Assembly (NCBI RefSeq): GCF_009928415.1
Contig: NZ_JAABNN010000020.1
Location: 1-64,000, forward strand
Direction: 5' to 3'
From: Bacillus sp. USDA818B3_A
Lineage (GTDB): Bacteria; Bacillota; Bacilli; Bacillales; Cytobacillaceae
Length of the DNA: 64,000 nucleotides
Shown here: positions 43,551 to 52,076 of the stretch, in pieces
Numbering within the stretch: the stretch's first letter is position 1
Layout: each line of letters begins with the position of its first letter
Translations under genes and position numbers: made by a program
The notes under the pieces: generated by a model
Told to the model about the DNA's origin: nothing
The model's input: the letters and a program-made list of their open reading frames with translations, nothing else
Database searches by the model: none

Positions 43551-44423
43551 ATGGACATACGTCACCTCACTTACTTTATCGAAGTAGCCAAATACAAGAG
43601 TTTTACCCAAGCTTCTAATTCCCTCCATTTGTCACAATCCACTATAAGTAAGGTAGTCAAAAACTTAGAAGAAGAATTAAATATTGAGCTTTTTGATCGG
43701 TCTGCAAAGAAAATTGAATTAACAGACGCAGGGGAAATTGTTTTAGCGGAAGGAGAAAAGATCTTGGAATCCCTTAATGATCTATCAGTCCACCTCTATG
43801 ATTTATTGAACTTAAAAAAGGGAAAAATAAAAATTGGCATTCCGCCAATCATTGGTTTTTTATATTTTCCAACTATCATTAAGGGATTTAATAATCTATA
43901 TCCTGATATCAAAATCAAGATTTTTGAAGATGATTCAAAAAAGGTTAAACAGGATGTCAAAGATGGAATATTAGATCTCGGTGTGGTTATCTTACCGGTG
44001 GATGAAAAGGAATTTGAAGTTGTCCCCTTTGTGAATGAAGAATTGTCTCTTTTTGTTCATCATTCCCATCCATTAGCGGAGAGAAAAGAAGTTGAAATGA
44101 AAGAGTTAAAAAATGAAACTTTTATTCTATTCAAGCAAGAATTTATACATGATCTTATCATTCAAGAATGTCTAAAAGCAGGTTTTCCTCCGAAAATTGC
44201 TTACGAAATCTCAGAGTGGGGTTTTATTAATGGAATGATCGCTGAAAACTTAGGGATTGCGATTTGCCCAAAACCGATGGCAAAAAAAGTCGACCAAGAT
44301 TTAATCAAAGTGATTCCCATCATTAATCCAAGCTTTCCTTGGAATTTAGGGTTGATATCCAAAAAGCAGAAACACAATTCACCTGCCGTTCGCGAATTTA
44401 TCCAGTTTGTTTCAGCTAACTGA
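43551..44423 (+). CDS. LysR family transcriptional regulator
   Basis: 290 residues from ATG 43551, with GGAGA eight bases upstream. MDIRHLTYFIEVAKYKSFTQ and HLSQSTISKVVKNLEEELN form the winged helix-turn-helix. The effector domain (about 90-290) has the usual IKIGIPPIIG start. It lies divergent to the CMD-dehydrogenase operon, so it most likely controls that unit and perhaps the shikimate-dehydrogenase-like and lyase-like genes on its other side. Confidence 0.92.
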   Translation: MDIRHLTYFIEVAKYKSFTQASNSLHLSQSTISKVVKNLEEELNIELFDRSAKKIELTDAGEIVLAEGEKILESLNDLSVHLYDLLNLKKGKIKIGIPPIIGFLYFPTIIKGFNNLYPDIKIKIFEDDSKKVKQDVKDGILDLGVVILPVDEKEFEVVPFVNEELSLFVHHSHPLAERKEVEMKELKNETFILFKQEFIHDLIIQECLKAGFPPKIAYEISEWGFINGMIAENLGIAICPKPMAKKVDQDLIKVIPIINPSFPWNLGLISKKQKHNSPAVREFIQFVSAN

Positions 44424-44588
44424 CCTATAATTTTTGATAACTGAAACTTCGTTATACTGTTAAATAAATACCCTTTAGGGTGAATATATATAGAAAACCA
44501 ACAAGGTTAAATCACGATCCATGAGGGCATTTCTGGAGGTTTTTAGCTGGCTTTTGACTCCAAGAAGCCCTCTTTGTGAACACAATAC

Positions 44589-45485
44589 TTAGTCAAACAT
44601 GATTTTTTTAATCTCTTCAATGGGCATATCTTCACCCGTAAATAGTTTAAAGGCAATGGCACCCTGCCACAGCATCATACCTAACCCATTAATGACTGTT
44701 GATCCGGCCTCTTCTGCTAACTTTAATAGTTTGGTTTTGTGAGGATTATACACAACATCTGTTACGACTAATCCTTCACGCAGTACCCCTAAATGATCAT
44801 CCACGATACTTAAGTGATCAAAAGGCTTCATCCCTAAACTTGTACCATTTGCTAGTACAGCACTTTCTGCCACTTCACGTTGGAAAGTCTTCTTATCTTC
44901 TAGTGAAAAGATATTTGCTCTAACACCATAATCTTTCATTTCATTGTTAATTTTATCTACATTCTTTTCAGCTTGGTGGAAGAATTTATCTTTACGTGCA
45001 AAAATACTGATTTCGCTAATACCCGACTGGGCTAATTCCATGGCGATAGGTGTGGCAGCGCCCCCGGATCCAACTAATGTCACTTTTTTATTATTCAACT
45101 CTACCCCGTGTACCTCAAGATTCTTCACATACCCTTTTCCATCTGAATTATATCCAATTAACCTGCCATCTTTATTTACCACCGTGTTTACCGCACCAGT
45201 ATATTTAGCGCTTACATCTAGTTCATCCAAATATTGAATGATTTCCATTTTATTTGGCATGGATACATTGAACCCAGCTGCATCTAGAGCTCTCATTCCT
45301 TCTACCGCTTTCTCGAGCGTTTCATTCCCTACTTCAAACGCAAGATAAGCGTAGTTTAAACCCTTCAAGGTATATCCTAAATTATGCATTCTAGGTGATA
45401 AACTGTGTCCTATTGGTGTAGCAAGTAATCCTACTAATTTTGTCTTACCATTAATTTTTTCTAAGTTTTTTTGAAAGATTGTCAT
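44589..45485 (-). CDS. Shikimate/quinate dehydrogenase family protein (YdiB-like)
   Basis: 298 residues. IGHSLSPRMHN binds the hydroxyacid, NVSMPNKMEI carries the catalytic lysine, TGAVNTVV and GYNSDGKGYVKNLE follow, and VTLVGSGGAATPIA is the nucleotide loop. The length and the MPNK variant (MPHK or VPHK in AroE) point to the YdiB branch, which acts on quinate and shikimate and is more often catabolic. It lies 45 bases after the argininosuccinate-lyase-like gene in the same direction. Confidence 0.87.
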   Translation of the reverse strand: MTIFQKNLEKINGKTKLVGLLATPIGHSLSPRMHNLGYTLKGLNYAYLAFEVGNETLEKAVEGMRALDAAGFNVSMPNKMEIIQYLDELDVSAKYTGAVNTVVNKDGRLIGYNSDGKGYVKNLEVHGVELNNKKVTLVGSGGAATPIAMELAQSGISEISIFARKDKFFHQAEKNVDKINNEMKDYGVRANIFSLEDKKTFQREVAESAVLANGTSLGMKPFDHLSIVDDHLGVLREGLVVTDVVYNPHKTKLLKLAEEAGSTVINGLGMMLWQGAIAFKLFTGEDMPIEEIKKIMFD

Positions 45486-45530
45486 TGTTATATCACCTTG
45501 AATTTTTTTGATTATTTCTAATAACCGTTC

Positions 45531-47054
45531 TTAATTCTTGTCTTCATCCGTTTTGTCCCAATTGCTTGTTAGTTGATCTAGTTTTTCCATACAAACTTTA
45601 ATTCTCTTAACTTCACTATGTTGTAAAGAAATATTGTGGTGCAGACTAGCTTCTCTTTCCATAATCGCCCGCTTCATTTCCTCGGGTGCTGGTCCGCCAG
45701 GAAGCGATCGAATTTTAACAAAATGTTTGGGATCCATTGCTGTACGAATGATCTCCTCCGGTACATTCAACGGATGTCCGATAACTGCATTTGCTGCTTC
45801 ATCAACCAGTACAGAGGTAACCTGTGTAGCATTCCATCCTCTTGACATGGCGATTTTCACTACCTGACTGGCTACGGAGTGAGAGGTTCGAAACGGGATG
45901 TTTGCTTCCCTGAACAGAGTGTCGGCTAATTCCGTAATTGTCGCAAAACTTTCTTGGGCCCTTCTTTTTAACAATTCTTCATTCACTTCAATTGTTCCTA
46001 CCACCACTTTTGTTAACCGAAAAACTTGATCGATAAGATGCAGGCCCTTCCATAAATACGGCTGAAGGTCATCTTCGGTATCGTTTATATCTCCGTATGG
46101 TGTATTATGTAACATTTGAAGGACGGTTTGGGCATTTCCAATCCCGCTTGAGCTTAAGGCACGAATATGCTCGAGTGAGACAGGATTTCTTTTTTGCGGC
46201 ATAATGGAACTCGTTTGGACATAGGGATCTGCCACTCGAATTGCTGAAAATTCTTGACTGGACCATAAAAGAAGATCTTGTGAAAATCGGCCGAGATTAA
46301 TAAAGGCTAATTGGATTGCAGTGGCAATTTCCCCTAAATAATCGGCACCGCCAATCGCATCATAGGCACTCTTAATGATGTTCGGAAATCCTAAAAGCTC
46401 GGCGACAGTCTTACGGTTAATCGGAAAACCGGTTGTTGTGAGGGCCGCCGCACCGAGGGGACTCACGTTGCATGTATCATAGGCCGCCTTTAGTCTTTTT
46501 AAATCACGGTCAACGACATCATACATTCCTAAGAGATAATGAGAGAACGTCATCGGCTGGGCCTGCTGTGTATGTGTATGTCCGAGGACAATGGTTTCCT
46601 TATAGGTGTCAATCACTTTCAAAAGTGTTTCTTGAAAGGAAAGCAGCGCCTCAACGGCGACTAGTATCTTTTCCCTAAGAACCATTCTGTACATGGCCAC
46701 ACCCATATCATTTCGGCTCCGTGCAAGGTGCAAACTCCCACCCACTTCGCCTGCAACTTTCATAATTTGGCTTTCTACAAGAAAAAACAGATCCTCATAC
46801 TGTCCATCATAGGTGGATTGCAGAATGGTCTCTTTATCAATCGTGTTGATTCCTGCAAAAATTTTGGACGCTGCACTCTCCTGTAACAGACCTTGTTCCA
46901 CCAGCATAATCAGGTGGGCTTTATGGATGGCGAGCATCGGCTCAAGGAAAGTTTGCTTGGCATGCTCATATGCAGGTGCCAATACTACCTCTGAATAGGT
47001 CGCTCCGGGAAACTTCCGCCCTTCCTTTTCAAATATGCGATCCTTTTTACTCAT
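45531..47054 (-). CDS. Argininosuccinate lyase-like protein (fumarase/aspartase superfamily)
   Basis: 507 residues, about 45 longer than ordinary ArgH. LHLARSRNDMGVAMYRM, LGHTHTQQAQPMTFSHYL (catalytic His) and SSIMPQKRNPVSLEHIRALS (mobile signature loop with catalytic Ser) are all present. No other arginine gene is near, and it is coupled to a YdiB-like dehydrogenase, so it probably cleaves another fumarate or amino-acid adduct. EDDS lyase-type relatives show that this branch has varied substrates. Start ATG 47054 with GGGGGG six bases upstream. Confidence 0.85.
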   Translation of the reverse strand: MSKKDRIFEKEGRKFPGATYSEVVLAPAYEHAKQTFLEPMLAIHKAHLIMLVEQGLLQESAASKIFAGINTIDKETILQSTYDGQYEDLFFLVESQIMKVAGEVGGSLHLARSRNDMGVAMYRMVLREKILVAVEALLSFQETLLKVIDTYKETIVLGHTHTQQAQPMTFSHYLLGMYDVVDRDLKRLKAAYDTCNVSPLGAAALTTTGFPINRKTVAELLGFPNIIKSAYDAIGGADYLGEIATAIQLAFINLGRFSQDLLLWSSQEFSAIRVADPYVQTSSIMPQKRNPVSLEHIRALSSSGIGNAQTVLQMLHNTPYGDINDTEDDLQPYLWKGLHLIDQVFRLTKVVVGTIEVNEELLKRRAQESFATITELADTLFREANIPFRTSHSVASQVVKIAMSRGWNATQVTSVLVDEAANAVIGHPLNVPEEIIRTAMDPKHFVKIRSLPGGPAPEEMKRAIMEREASLHHNISLQHSEVKRIKVCMEKLDQLTSNWDKTDEDKN

Positions 47055-47128
47055 CACAATCCCCCCGATAGAATAAAGTCTGCAATTCTAGATTTAGTTT
47101 ATGCTCCTAGCCTATTTATGTTAAAAAA

Positions 47129-47152
47129 AGCATGAACAATTGTTGTTCATGC
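47129..47152 (-). terminator. Terminator of the small membrane protein gene
   Basis: Stem GCATGAACAA/TTGTTCATGC, followed on the minus strand by TTTTTTTAAC. It separates the 55-residue gene from the lyase gene. Confidence 0.85.
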
Positions 47153-47211
47153 CATCGGTTGTCCGGAAGACATTTCCTATCATTTATGTATATTGAATAA
47201 TCTCCTGGTTT

Positions 47212-47379
47212 TTAATTTTTCAGGTTATCTAGTTTTTCAGATATAGATTTTAAGATATTGTTCTTTTCCTGCTGTATCTTTAGAATTTTTATTAAAAACC
47301 ATATAATAAACACAACAGGAACAAGATAAAAAAGAAAGCTCACAAGTGGAAATATTGAAAAAAGTATATTCTGTGACAT
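47212..47379 (-). CDS. Small membrane protein (55 residues), DUF4083-like
   Basis: Starts MSQNILFSIFPLVSFLFYLV: one or two hydrophobic segments, then a charged helical tail KIQQEKNNILKSISEKLDNL. AGGGGG lies eight bases before the ATG, and a clear terminator follows. The layout (span followed by EKLD-containing amphipathic helix) resembles the DUF4083 family of small Bacillus membrane proteins; that assignment is tentative. Function unknown. Confidence 0.7.
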   Translation of the reverse strand: MSQNILFSIFPLVSFLFYLVPVVFIIWFLIKILKIQQEKNNILKSISEKLDNLKN

Positions 47380-47489
47380 ATCCAAACCCCCTTTATTTTG
47401 GATAATTATACCATACTATAACACTCTAAAGTTACATATATATTCACATTTCGTATCTGCATGGTTGCTTGTATTCAAGGAGGTAGAAC

Positions 47490-48389
47490 ATGGATTACAT
47501 CTTACCGAAAGAAGCGTTGTTAAAGTTGAATAGGCGGCATAAAAATACCATAGCGGCGGGTCGTCGTCATACCGTTGGGCTTAAATCGGACGGTACAGTG
47601 ACAGCTGTTGGTGATAATAAAACTGGCCAATGTAATGTTAGCAACTGGTACGATATTGTAGAGATTGCGGCGGGTAATGTCCATATGGCGACGAACACGG
47701 GAAATGCTCATACCATCGGACTTAAATCGGATTGTACAGTGATGGCTGTGGGGTGGAATCAACATGGCCAATGCGATGTAGGTGGCTGGCGCGATATTGT
47801 AGCAGTGGCCGCAGGCTGGCGTCATACTATTGGGCTTGTTTCTGATGGTACAGTGGTTGCTGTGGGTCCAAATAAGGAAGGTGAATGCAATGTTAACAGC
47901 TGGCAGGATATTGTGTCGGTGGCCGCGGGAGACTGGCATACCATCGGACTTAAATTAGACGGCACGGTGACGGCTGTGGGTAATAATCGGTATCGCCAAT
48001 GCAATGTAAGCAGCTGGTGCGATATTGTGGCAGTTGCGGCGGGTTATCTTCATACTATCGGCCTTAAATCGGACGGCACGGTGACGGCTGTGGGTTTTAA
48101 TAAACATGACCAATGCAATGTTATCGGCTGGAGAGATATTATCTCGATTGCTGTGGGTAGTAATCATACCGTCGGACTTAAATCGGACGGTACGGTGATT
48201 GCTGTGGGCTGGAATGAGTATGGCCAATGTAATGTATGTGATTGGCAGGATATTGTCGCCATTACAGCGGGCTGTGCTCATACTGTTGGACTTAAATCGG
48301 ACGGCACGGTGGTGGCTGTGGGTGATAATGAATATGGCCAATGCGATGTAAGCGGGTGGAGCGGTATTCTACTTCCCGGCACCGTGTAG
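47490..48389 (+). CDS. RCC1-like beta-propeller repeat protein
   Basis: 299 residues made of seven repeats with the pattern DIVAVAAG..HTIGLKSDGTVTAVG.N..GQCNV..W, as in bacterial RCC1/ATS1-like propellers. Repeats two to seven are spaced by exactly 114 bases (HT codons at 47709, 47823, 47937, 48051, 48165, 48279). The first interval is 141 bases because of a nine-residue insert (NVHMATNTG). Seven blades would close one propeller. No signal peptide, so it is probably cytoplasmic and a protein-binding scaffold. AAGGAGGT before the ATG; terminator at 48446. Confidence 0.92.
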   Translation: MDYILPKEALLKLNRRHKNTIAAGRRHTVGLKSDGTVTAVGDNKTGQCNVSNWYDIVEIAAGNVHMATNTGNAHTIGLKSDCTVMAVGWNQHGQCDVGGWRDIVAVAAGWRHTIGLVSDGTVVAVGPNKEGECNVNSWQDIVSVAAGDWHTIGLKLDGTVTAVGNNRYRQCNVSSWCDIVAVAAGYLHTIGLKSDGTVTAVGFNKHDQCNVIGWRDIISIAVGSNHTVGLKSDGTVIAVGWNEYGQCNVCDWQDIVAITAGCAHTVGLKSDGTVVAVGDNEYGQCDVSGWSGILLPGTV

Positions 48390-48445
48390 CATGTCTTTAA
48401 GATCCTATGAACCTAGTCCAAAGATGGATATCTTTTATGAAAAAT

Positions 48446-48474
48446 GCGCCTGTCTCCAGATGGTGGACAGGCGC
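48446..48474 (+). terminator. Terminator of the RCC1-like gene
   Basis: Stem GCGCCTGTC/GACAGGCGC, followed by TGTTTTTTATC. Confidence 0.9.
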
Positions 48475-48534
48475 TGTTTTTTATCAAGGCTATGTAATTA
48501 CTAATTGTTAAATTCACTGTGTTTGAAAAATAAA

Positions 48535-48720
48535 CGGAAAAATTCCATTTAAAACGGGAAATACCCCTATTTCATTGAATATAAAGGAAGTTTTTCCGTT
48601 TATATATTCCAAATCTTTGGATTTTGTCTTGTTTAACGTAGTTAATCAGAAATTCTCCGCTTATATCTGCTTATTAAGCTATCTCTATATACATTAGCCG
48701 GAAATTCTCCGCCTATGAAT
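48535..48720. repeat. Short interspersed repeats, GGAAATTCTCCGCTTAT-like
   Basis: Four related units: CGGAAAAATTCCATTT (48535), GGAAGTTTTTCCGTTTATA (48586), GAAATTCTCCGCTTATA (about 48650) and GAAATTCTCCGCCTATG (about 48703). They are 50-65 bases apart in a gene-free stretch. The last two are nearly identical. No coding sense was seen. Confidence 0.6.
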
Positions 48721-49135
48721 TTCCATACCTATTCGAACTCAACAATGAATAAGAACGAAGTCTTTCAAATGTAAAAAACTATTAGGAAATACATCCACAC
48801 TTTCAATTAGCTTACCACACACTAAAATTACCTCCACACCAACCTCCGGTCGGGAGAATCTACACACTAAGTAGAGCCGCATTAGCGAATAAAACTTTTA
48901 CCTGCCCTAAAAATACAAAGAAGAAAGGCATTTGATTCCTTTCTTCTTTAGGAGGTATGCATCCAATGTATCCGTCTGTATTGGAGGCTTACAATAAAAT
49001 ATGCCTAATTGCTTATTCCGTGCGGGTACATAAATAATAAACATCAACTAGGCATACAGATTATCTACCGTTCACAGCTGTTAGTTTTTCATAAATAAAA
49101 AAAGGTCCTTTAAGTGAAGGAGCTCTCCTACTTAA
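48721..49135. other. Gene-free stretch with a hairpin
   Basis: AAAGAAGAAAGG/CCTTTCTTCTTT (48917-48949) is a perfect 12-bp stem. It is followed by AGGAGG and a 23-codon plus-strand frame (48970-49041) that may be chance. Nothing else is supported. Confidence 0.45.
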
Positions 49136-49273
49136 CTAATAAAAACAAGAACAGCCAATAATAATTAAAAGGATAAATAATACTACAATTAAAACAAAGG
49201 TGTTTCCGCAGCCCCCATAACCAGATCCGTAGCCATAGCCGTAACCGCATCCACATCCACCATATCCAAACAT
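49136..49273 (-). CDS. YjcZ family sporulation peptide (45 residues)
   Basis: Starts MFGYGGCGCGYGYGYGSGYG, a Gly/Tyr/Cys-rich head, followed by the span FVLIVVLFILLIIIG and an end CSCFY. This layout (Gly-rich head, LIVVLFILLIIIG span) defines the YjcZ family of small Bacillus sporulation proteins. GGAGA lies seven bases before the ATG. A shorter paralogue lies about 210 bases upstream (49485-49586). Confidence 0.88.
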   Translation of the reverse strand: MFGYGGCGCGYGYGYGSGYGGCGNTFVLIVVLFILLIIIGCSCFY

Positions 49274-49484
49274 ATAAAATTCTCCTTTCTTTACTTAAGG
49301 CTATTTTCGCAACGATTGTTGTTTATCGTATAAGTTCATCAACCCGTATAACTATATCCTCAGTAGCATCTTTCCGTAAAAACATTTGCGAAAATTGCCT
49401 ACAATCTTAAGTTATGACCCTTATTTAGGTCCAAAAAAAACAAGTTTACGAAAAGATCCTTAATAAAACAAAATTAACTAAATC

Positions 49485-49586
49485 TTAATACCAACCACCA
49501 CAAAAAGAAGCACCTATAATAATCAATAAAATAAACAAAACAACAATTAAGGCAAATCCGCTGCCGTAACCTACACCATCAGCCAT
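49485..49586 (-). CDS. YjcZ family sporulation peptide (33 residues)
   Basis: Starts MADGVGYGSGFALIVVLFIL and continues LIIIGASFCGGWY. It shares the LIVVLFILLIIIG span with the 45-residue paralogue but has a much shorter Gly-rich head. AAAGGAGG lies nine bases before the ATG. It is probably expressed during sporulation like other members, which are spore-coat or membrane micro-proteins of unknown role. Confidence 0.9.
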   Translation of the reverse strand: MADGVGYGSGFALIVVLFILLIIIGASFCGGWY

Positions 49587-49697
49587 CTATTTTTACCTCC
49601 TTTCGATTCCTTGGTATAACCTATGTAAAAATTCAAAAAGTGTTAAGTAGCAATTAAAAAATGCTATAAATAGCAGTATCTTTTTTGAATATAAAAA

Positions 49698-49744
49698 GAG
49701 CCAAAATACGCAAGTAGTTTATAAAAACTTGCCTATTTTAGCTC
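49698..49744. terminator. Bidirectional terminator
   Basis: GAGCCAAAATACGCAAGT and ACTTGCCTATTTTAGCTC pair along 18 bases with two mismatches. It lies between the YjcZ genes and the DUF2512 gene. Confidence 0.7.
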
Positions 49745-49800
49745 TATATTTTCCCCTTCATTGTGCGATCGATGGTGGTTAGTGCGATGTTCAAATCAGT

Positions 49801-49828
49801 AAAAAGGACTTTCAGAGAGTCCCTTTTT
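49801..49828 (-). terminator. Terminator of the DUF2512 gene
   Basis: AAAAAGGACT/AGTCCCTTTTT with a seven-base loop; T run on the minus strand, directly after the stop codon. Confidence 0.8.
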
Positions 49829-49829
49829 A

Positions 49830-50231
49830 TTAGGATGCGGTGCTATGATGGTTAGGTTTCTCATCAAATACGTTGTTATTAAGATACCTGTGGAAGAACC
49901 ATTCCCCTATACCAACCACAATAGCAGAAAGCAGGGCTGCTTCAAACATGTCATTGTCACCAGCAAAAATATCTTTTCCCATGAAATAAACAATAACAAA
50001 GGTTAATACCGCATCGGCTAGAGTTGCGGTGATGTTTCTTTTTGTGTAGTCGGAATCGTCACCTGCTTTTCGGAATATAAACAAATCACCAATAACATAA
50101 GCTAGAACAGTTAAGACAACGCTTATCCAGAGAGTATCACTAAATTCTCCGTCAAAAATACCAGTAAGAATAATTCCTAATACAACAGTAATCATCACCA
50201 GTTTAATAATGATTGCTTTAATGTGGTCCAT
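49830..50231 (-). CDS. DUF2512 (YndM-like) membrane protein
   Basis: 133 residues with four spans in the first 110 positions and a polar His-containing tail. MDHIKAIIIKLVMITVVLGI, DLFIFRK.GD and NITATLADAVLTF match the DUF2512 family of sporulating bacilli. The family has no known biochemical function. GGAGGG precedes the start. Monocistronic, with its own terminator. Confidence 0.9.
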   Translation of the reverse strand: MDHIKAIIIKLVMITVVLGIILTGIFDGEFSDTLWISVVLTVLAYVIGDLFIFRKAGDDSDYTKRNITATLADAVLTFVIVYFMGKDIFAGDNDMFEAALLSAIVVGIGEWFFHRYLNNNVFDEKPNHHSTAS

Positions 50232-50391
50232 TATATTCCCTCCTTTAATTGATATCGAATATATACCCAGTTGACTAAGTTATAAGCAGAAATATTTATA
50301 TTTGCGTTCCCATTTTCACAGTAATTTTAATATAATTTAAACCTGCTCCGGAAGTTCAGGCTAGTTAGACAAACTTAGGAAAACTCAAAAA

Positions 50392-50413
50392 AACCACCCT
50401 AAGTAGGATGGTT
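50392..50413 (-). terminator. Terminator of the kyn operon
   Basis: AACCACCCT/AGGATGGTT (one G-T or A-C mismatch pair), followed on the minus strand by TTTTTTTGAG; 60 bases after kynB. Confidence 0.8.
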
Positions 50414-50472
50414 GAGTACATGGCGGCCTTGCTTGGCTAGCCTTTTAAGGTATTTGGTAAACTGTAAATCTA

Positions 50473-51096
50473 CTAAATTTTCCGCACCACTGCACGGACC
50501 GGACTCCCATCAGCATTAGCGAGTGCAAGCGGGAGAGCTGCTAGTTCATAGTCGCCTGGAGTGATGTTGTCTAACACCAAACCTTCAAGGATATGGATTC
50601 CATGATTGGCAAGTTCATGGTGTGCCGAAAGCTCTTTACTATCGATGGGGTCGACTGACGGCAAGTCGAGACCAATCAGACGGACTCCAAATTTTGCTAA
50701 ATACGACGCTAATTCGGGTTCAATCCTAGGGATAACAGTCGGGAAATGCTGCCGTTTGGTCCATGCATCTGTCCTGATTAATAAACGAGTGACCCCTGTT
50801 AGCTCGAAATCAGATAATTCTTTGACTCCGATGGATGGCTTATTGGGCAAATGGATCACCCTAGACCTGCCAATGTATAAATTCACATCGAGATCGATCA
50901 CTTTCTTCCCATCATCATCAAAATGAAAAGGGGCATCTATATGCGTGCCGGTATGGGTACTCATGGTGATTTGCCCAACATTGACTGAGCCACTCTCTTC
51001 TTTATTCCACGTTAGTTTATAGGAGAAAGGAGTATCACCTGGCCAAACAGCGACCTTTTCATTCAGTCGTTGTGAAATATCAATCCACTCACTCAT
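50473..51096 (-). CDS. kynB: Arylformamidase (kynurenine formamidase)
   Basis: 207 residues from ATG 51096, eight bases after GGAGG. It hydrolyses N-formylkynurenine to kynurenine and formate. HTGTHIDAPFHF (about 50-61) provides the metal-binding HxGTHxDxPxH signature of the cyclase/KynB family, and IGLDLPSVDP is the KynB-specific block. It is the last gene of kynU-permease-kynA-kynB. Confidence 0.95.
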   Translation of the reverse strand: MSEWIDISQRLNEKVAVWPGDTPFSYKLTWNKEESGSVNVGQITMSTHTGTHIDAPFHFDDDGKKVIDLDVNLYIGRSRVIHLPNKPSIGVKELSDFELTGVTRLLIRTDAWTKRQHFPTVIPRIEPELASYLAKFGVRLIGLDLPSVDPIDSKELSAHHELANHGIHILEGLVLDNITPGDYELAALPLALANADGSPVRAVVRKI

Positions 51097-51163
51097 GCAA
51101 ACTACCTCCATCTCTTCTACCATTTCTTTACTTTGCTCTTTTTTAAATAAAAATGCTGCTATG

Positions 51164-52012
51164 TTATAGTTTCGTTCTTAAACTCCACAGTTCTGGGAAA
51201 AAGTGATGATCCAGCGCTCTCTTTAAATAGCTGACACCCGATGATCCCCCGGTTCCTTGCTTGTGGCCAATGATTCTTTCCACCGTACTCATATGATTAA
51301 AACGCCATAACATTTGCTGATTGCCGATATCAATTAGCTTCTCTGCCAACTCATATAAGTCCCAATATTGTCCCACATTACGGTAAACGGTCAGCCATCC
51401 TTCTTCCACGCTGTCATTTGGTTCATAATTTTTCGATACATCTCGATTAAGCACTTCTGAATCGACAGGTATTCCACGGGCAGCAAGAGCCTTTATGGCC
51501 GCATCATAAATACTTGGTGTATTTAGTGCTTCCTGCATTTGTTCATAAAGCTCTGTTTGATGTTGATAGACGGCTAAAGTGTGGACATTCTTGTTCCCCA
51601 ATGCAAATTCAATCAACCTGTTCTGATAAGACTGGAAACCTGATGATTGACCCAGCTTATCCCTAAACTCCAAGTACTCTGAAGGGGTCAACGTAGAAAG
51701 AACACTCCACGACTGAATCAATTGCTGTTGAATTCTGGAAACACGCGATAGAATTTTAAATGATGGTTCTAAATCGTTTCGGCTTATACAATCAATCGCT
51801 GCTGTCAATTCATGGATAATTAATTTCATCCATAATTCACTTGCCTGATGAATAATGATAAATAACATTTCATCATGGTGACCAGATAAACGATGTTGAC
51901 TGGACAAAATCTGATCGAGATGAAGGTAATCCCCATATGACATGGATTCTTGGAAATTTGTTTGAATGTTTCCCTCTAGCTTTGGGTTTGTCCCTTTTTC
52001 ATTTGTATTCAT
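51164..52012 (-). CDS. kynA: Tryptophan 2,3-dioxygenase
   Basis: 282 residues, the normal length of bacterial TDO. This heme enzyme opens the indole ring of L-tryptophan to give N-formylkynurenine. MSYGDYLHLDQILSSQ, HHDEMLFIIIHQASELWMK (active-site His) and the C-terminal IIGHKQGTGGSSGVSYL, with the heme-ligand His and substrate loop, are all present. ATG 52012 follows GGGGCG; ATG 52027 is also possible. Confidence 0.95.
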   Translation of the reverse strand: MNTNEKGTNPKLEGNIQTNFQESMSYGDYLHLDQILSSQHRLSGHHDEMLFIIIHQASELWMKLIIHELTAAIDCISRNDLEPSFKILSRVSRIQQQLIQSWSVLSTLTPSEYLEFRDKLGQSSGFQSYQNRLIEFALGNKNVHTLAVYQHQTELYEQMQEALNTPSIYDAAIKALAARGIPVDSEVLNRDVSKNYEPNDSVEEGWLTVYRNVGQYWDLYELAEKLIDIGNQQMLWRFNHMSTVERIIGHKQGTGGSSGVSYLKRALDHHFFPELWSLRTKL

Positions 52013-52076
52013 ATGATAACGCCCCATTCTTTTCAGTTAAATTGCCGTGGAATACGTAATCCTTACTATTAAAGAG

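Noticed and set aside
47520..48341. Long minus-strand frames opposite the RCC1-like gene
   Set aside because: They mirror the repeat period of the real gene and come from its codon pattern.
48535..48720. CRISPR array
   Set aside because: The four units are degenerate, unequal in spacing and too short, and no cas gene is nearby.
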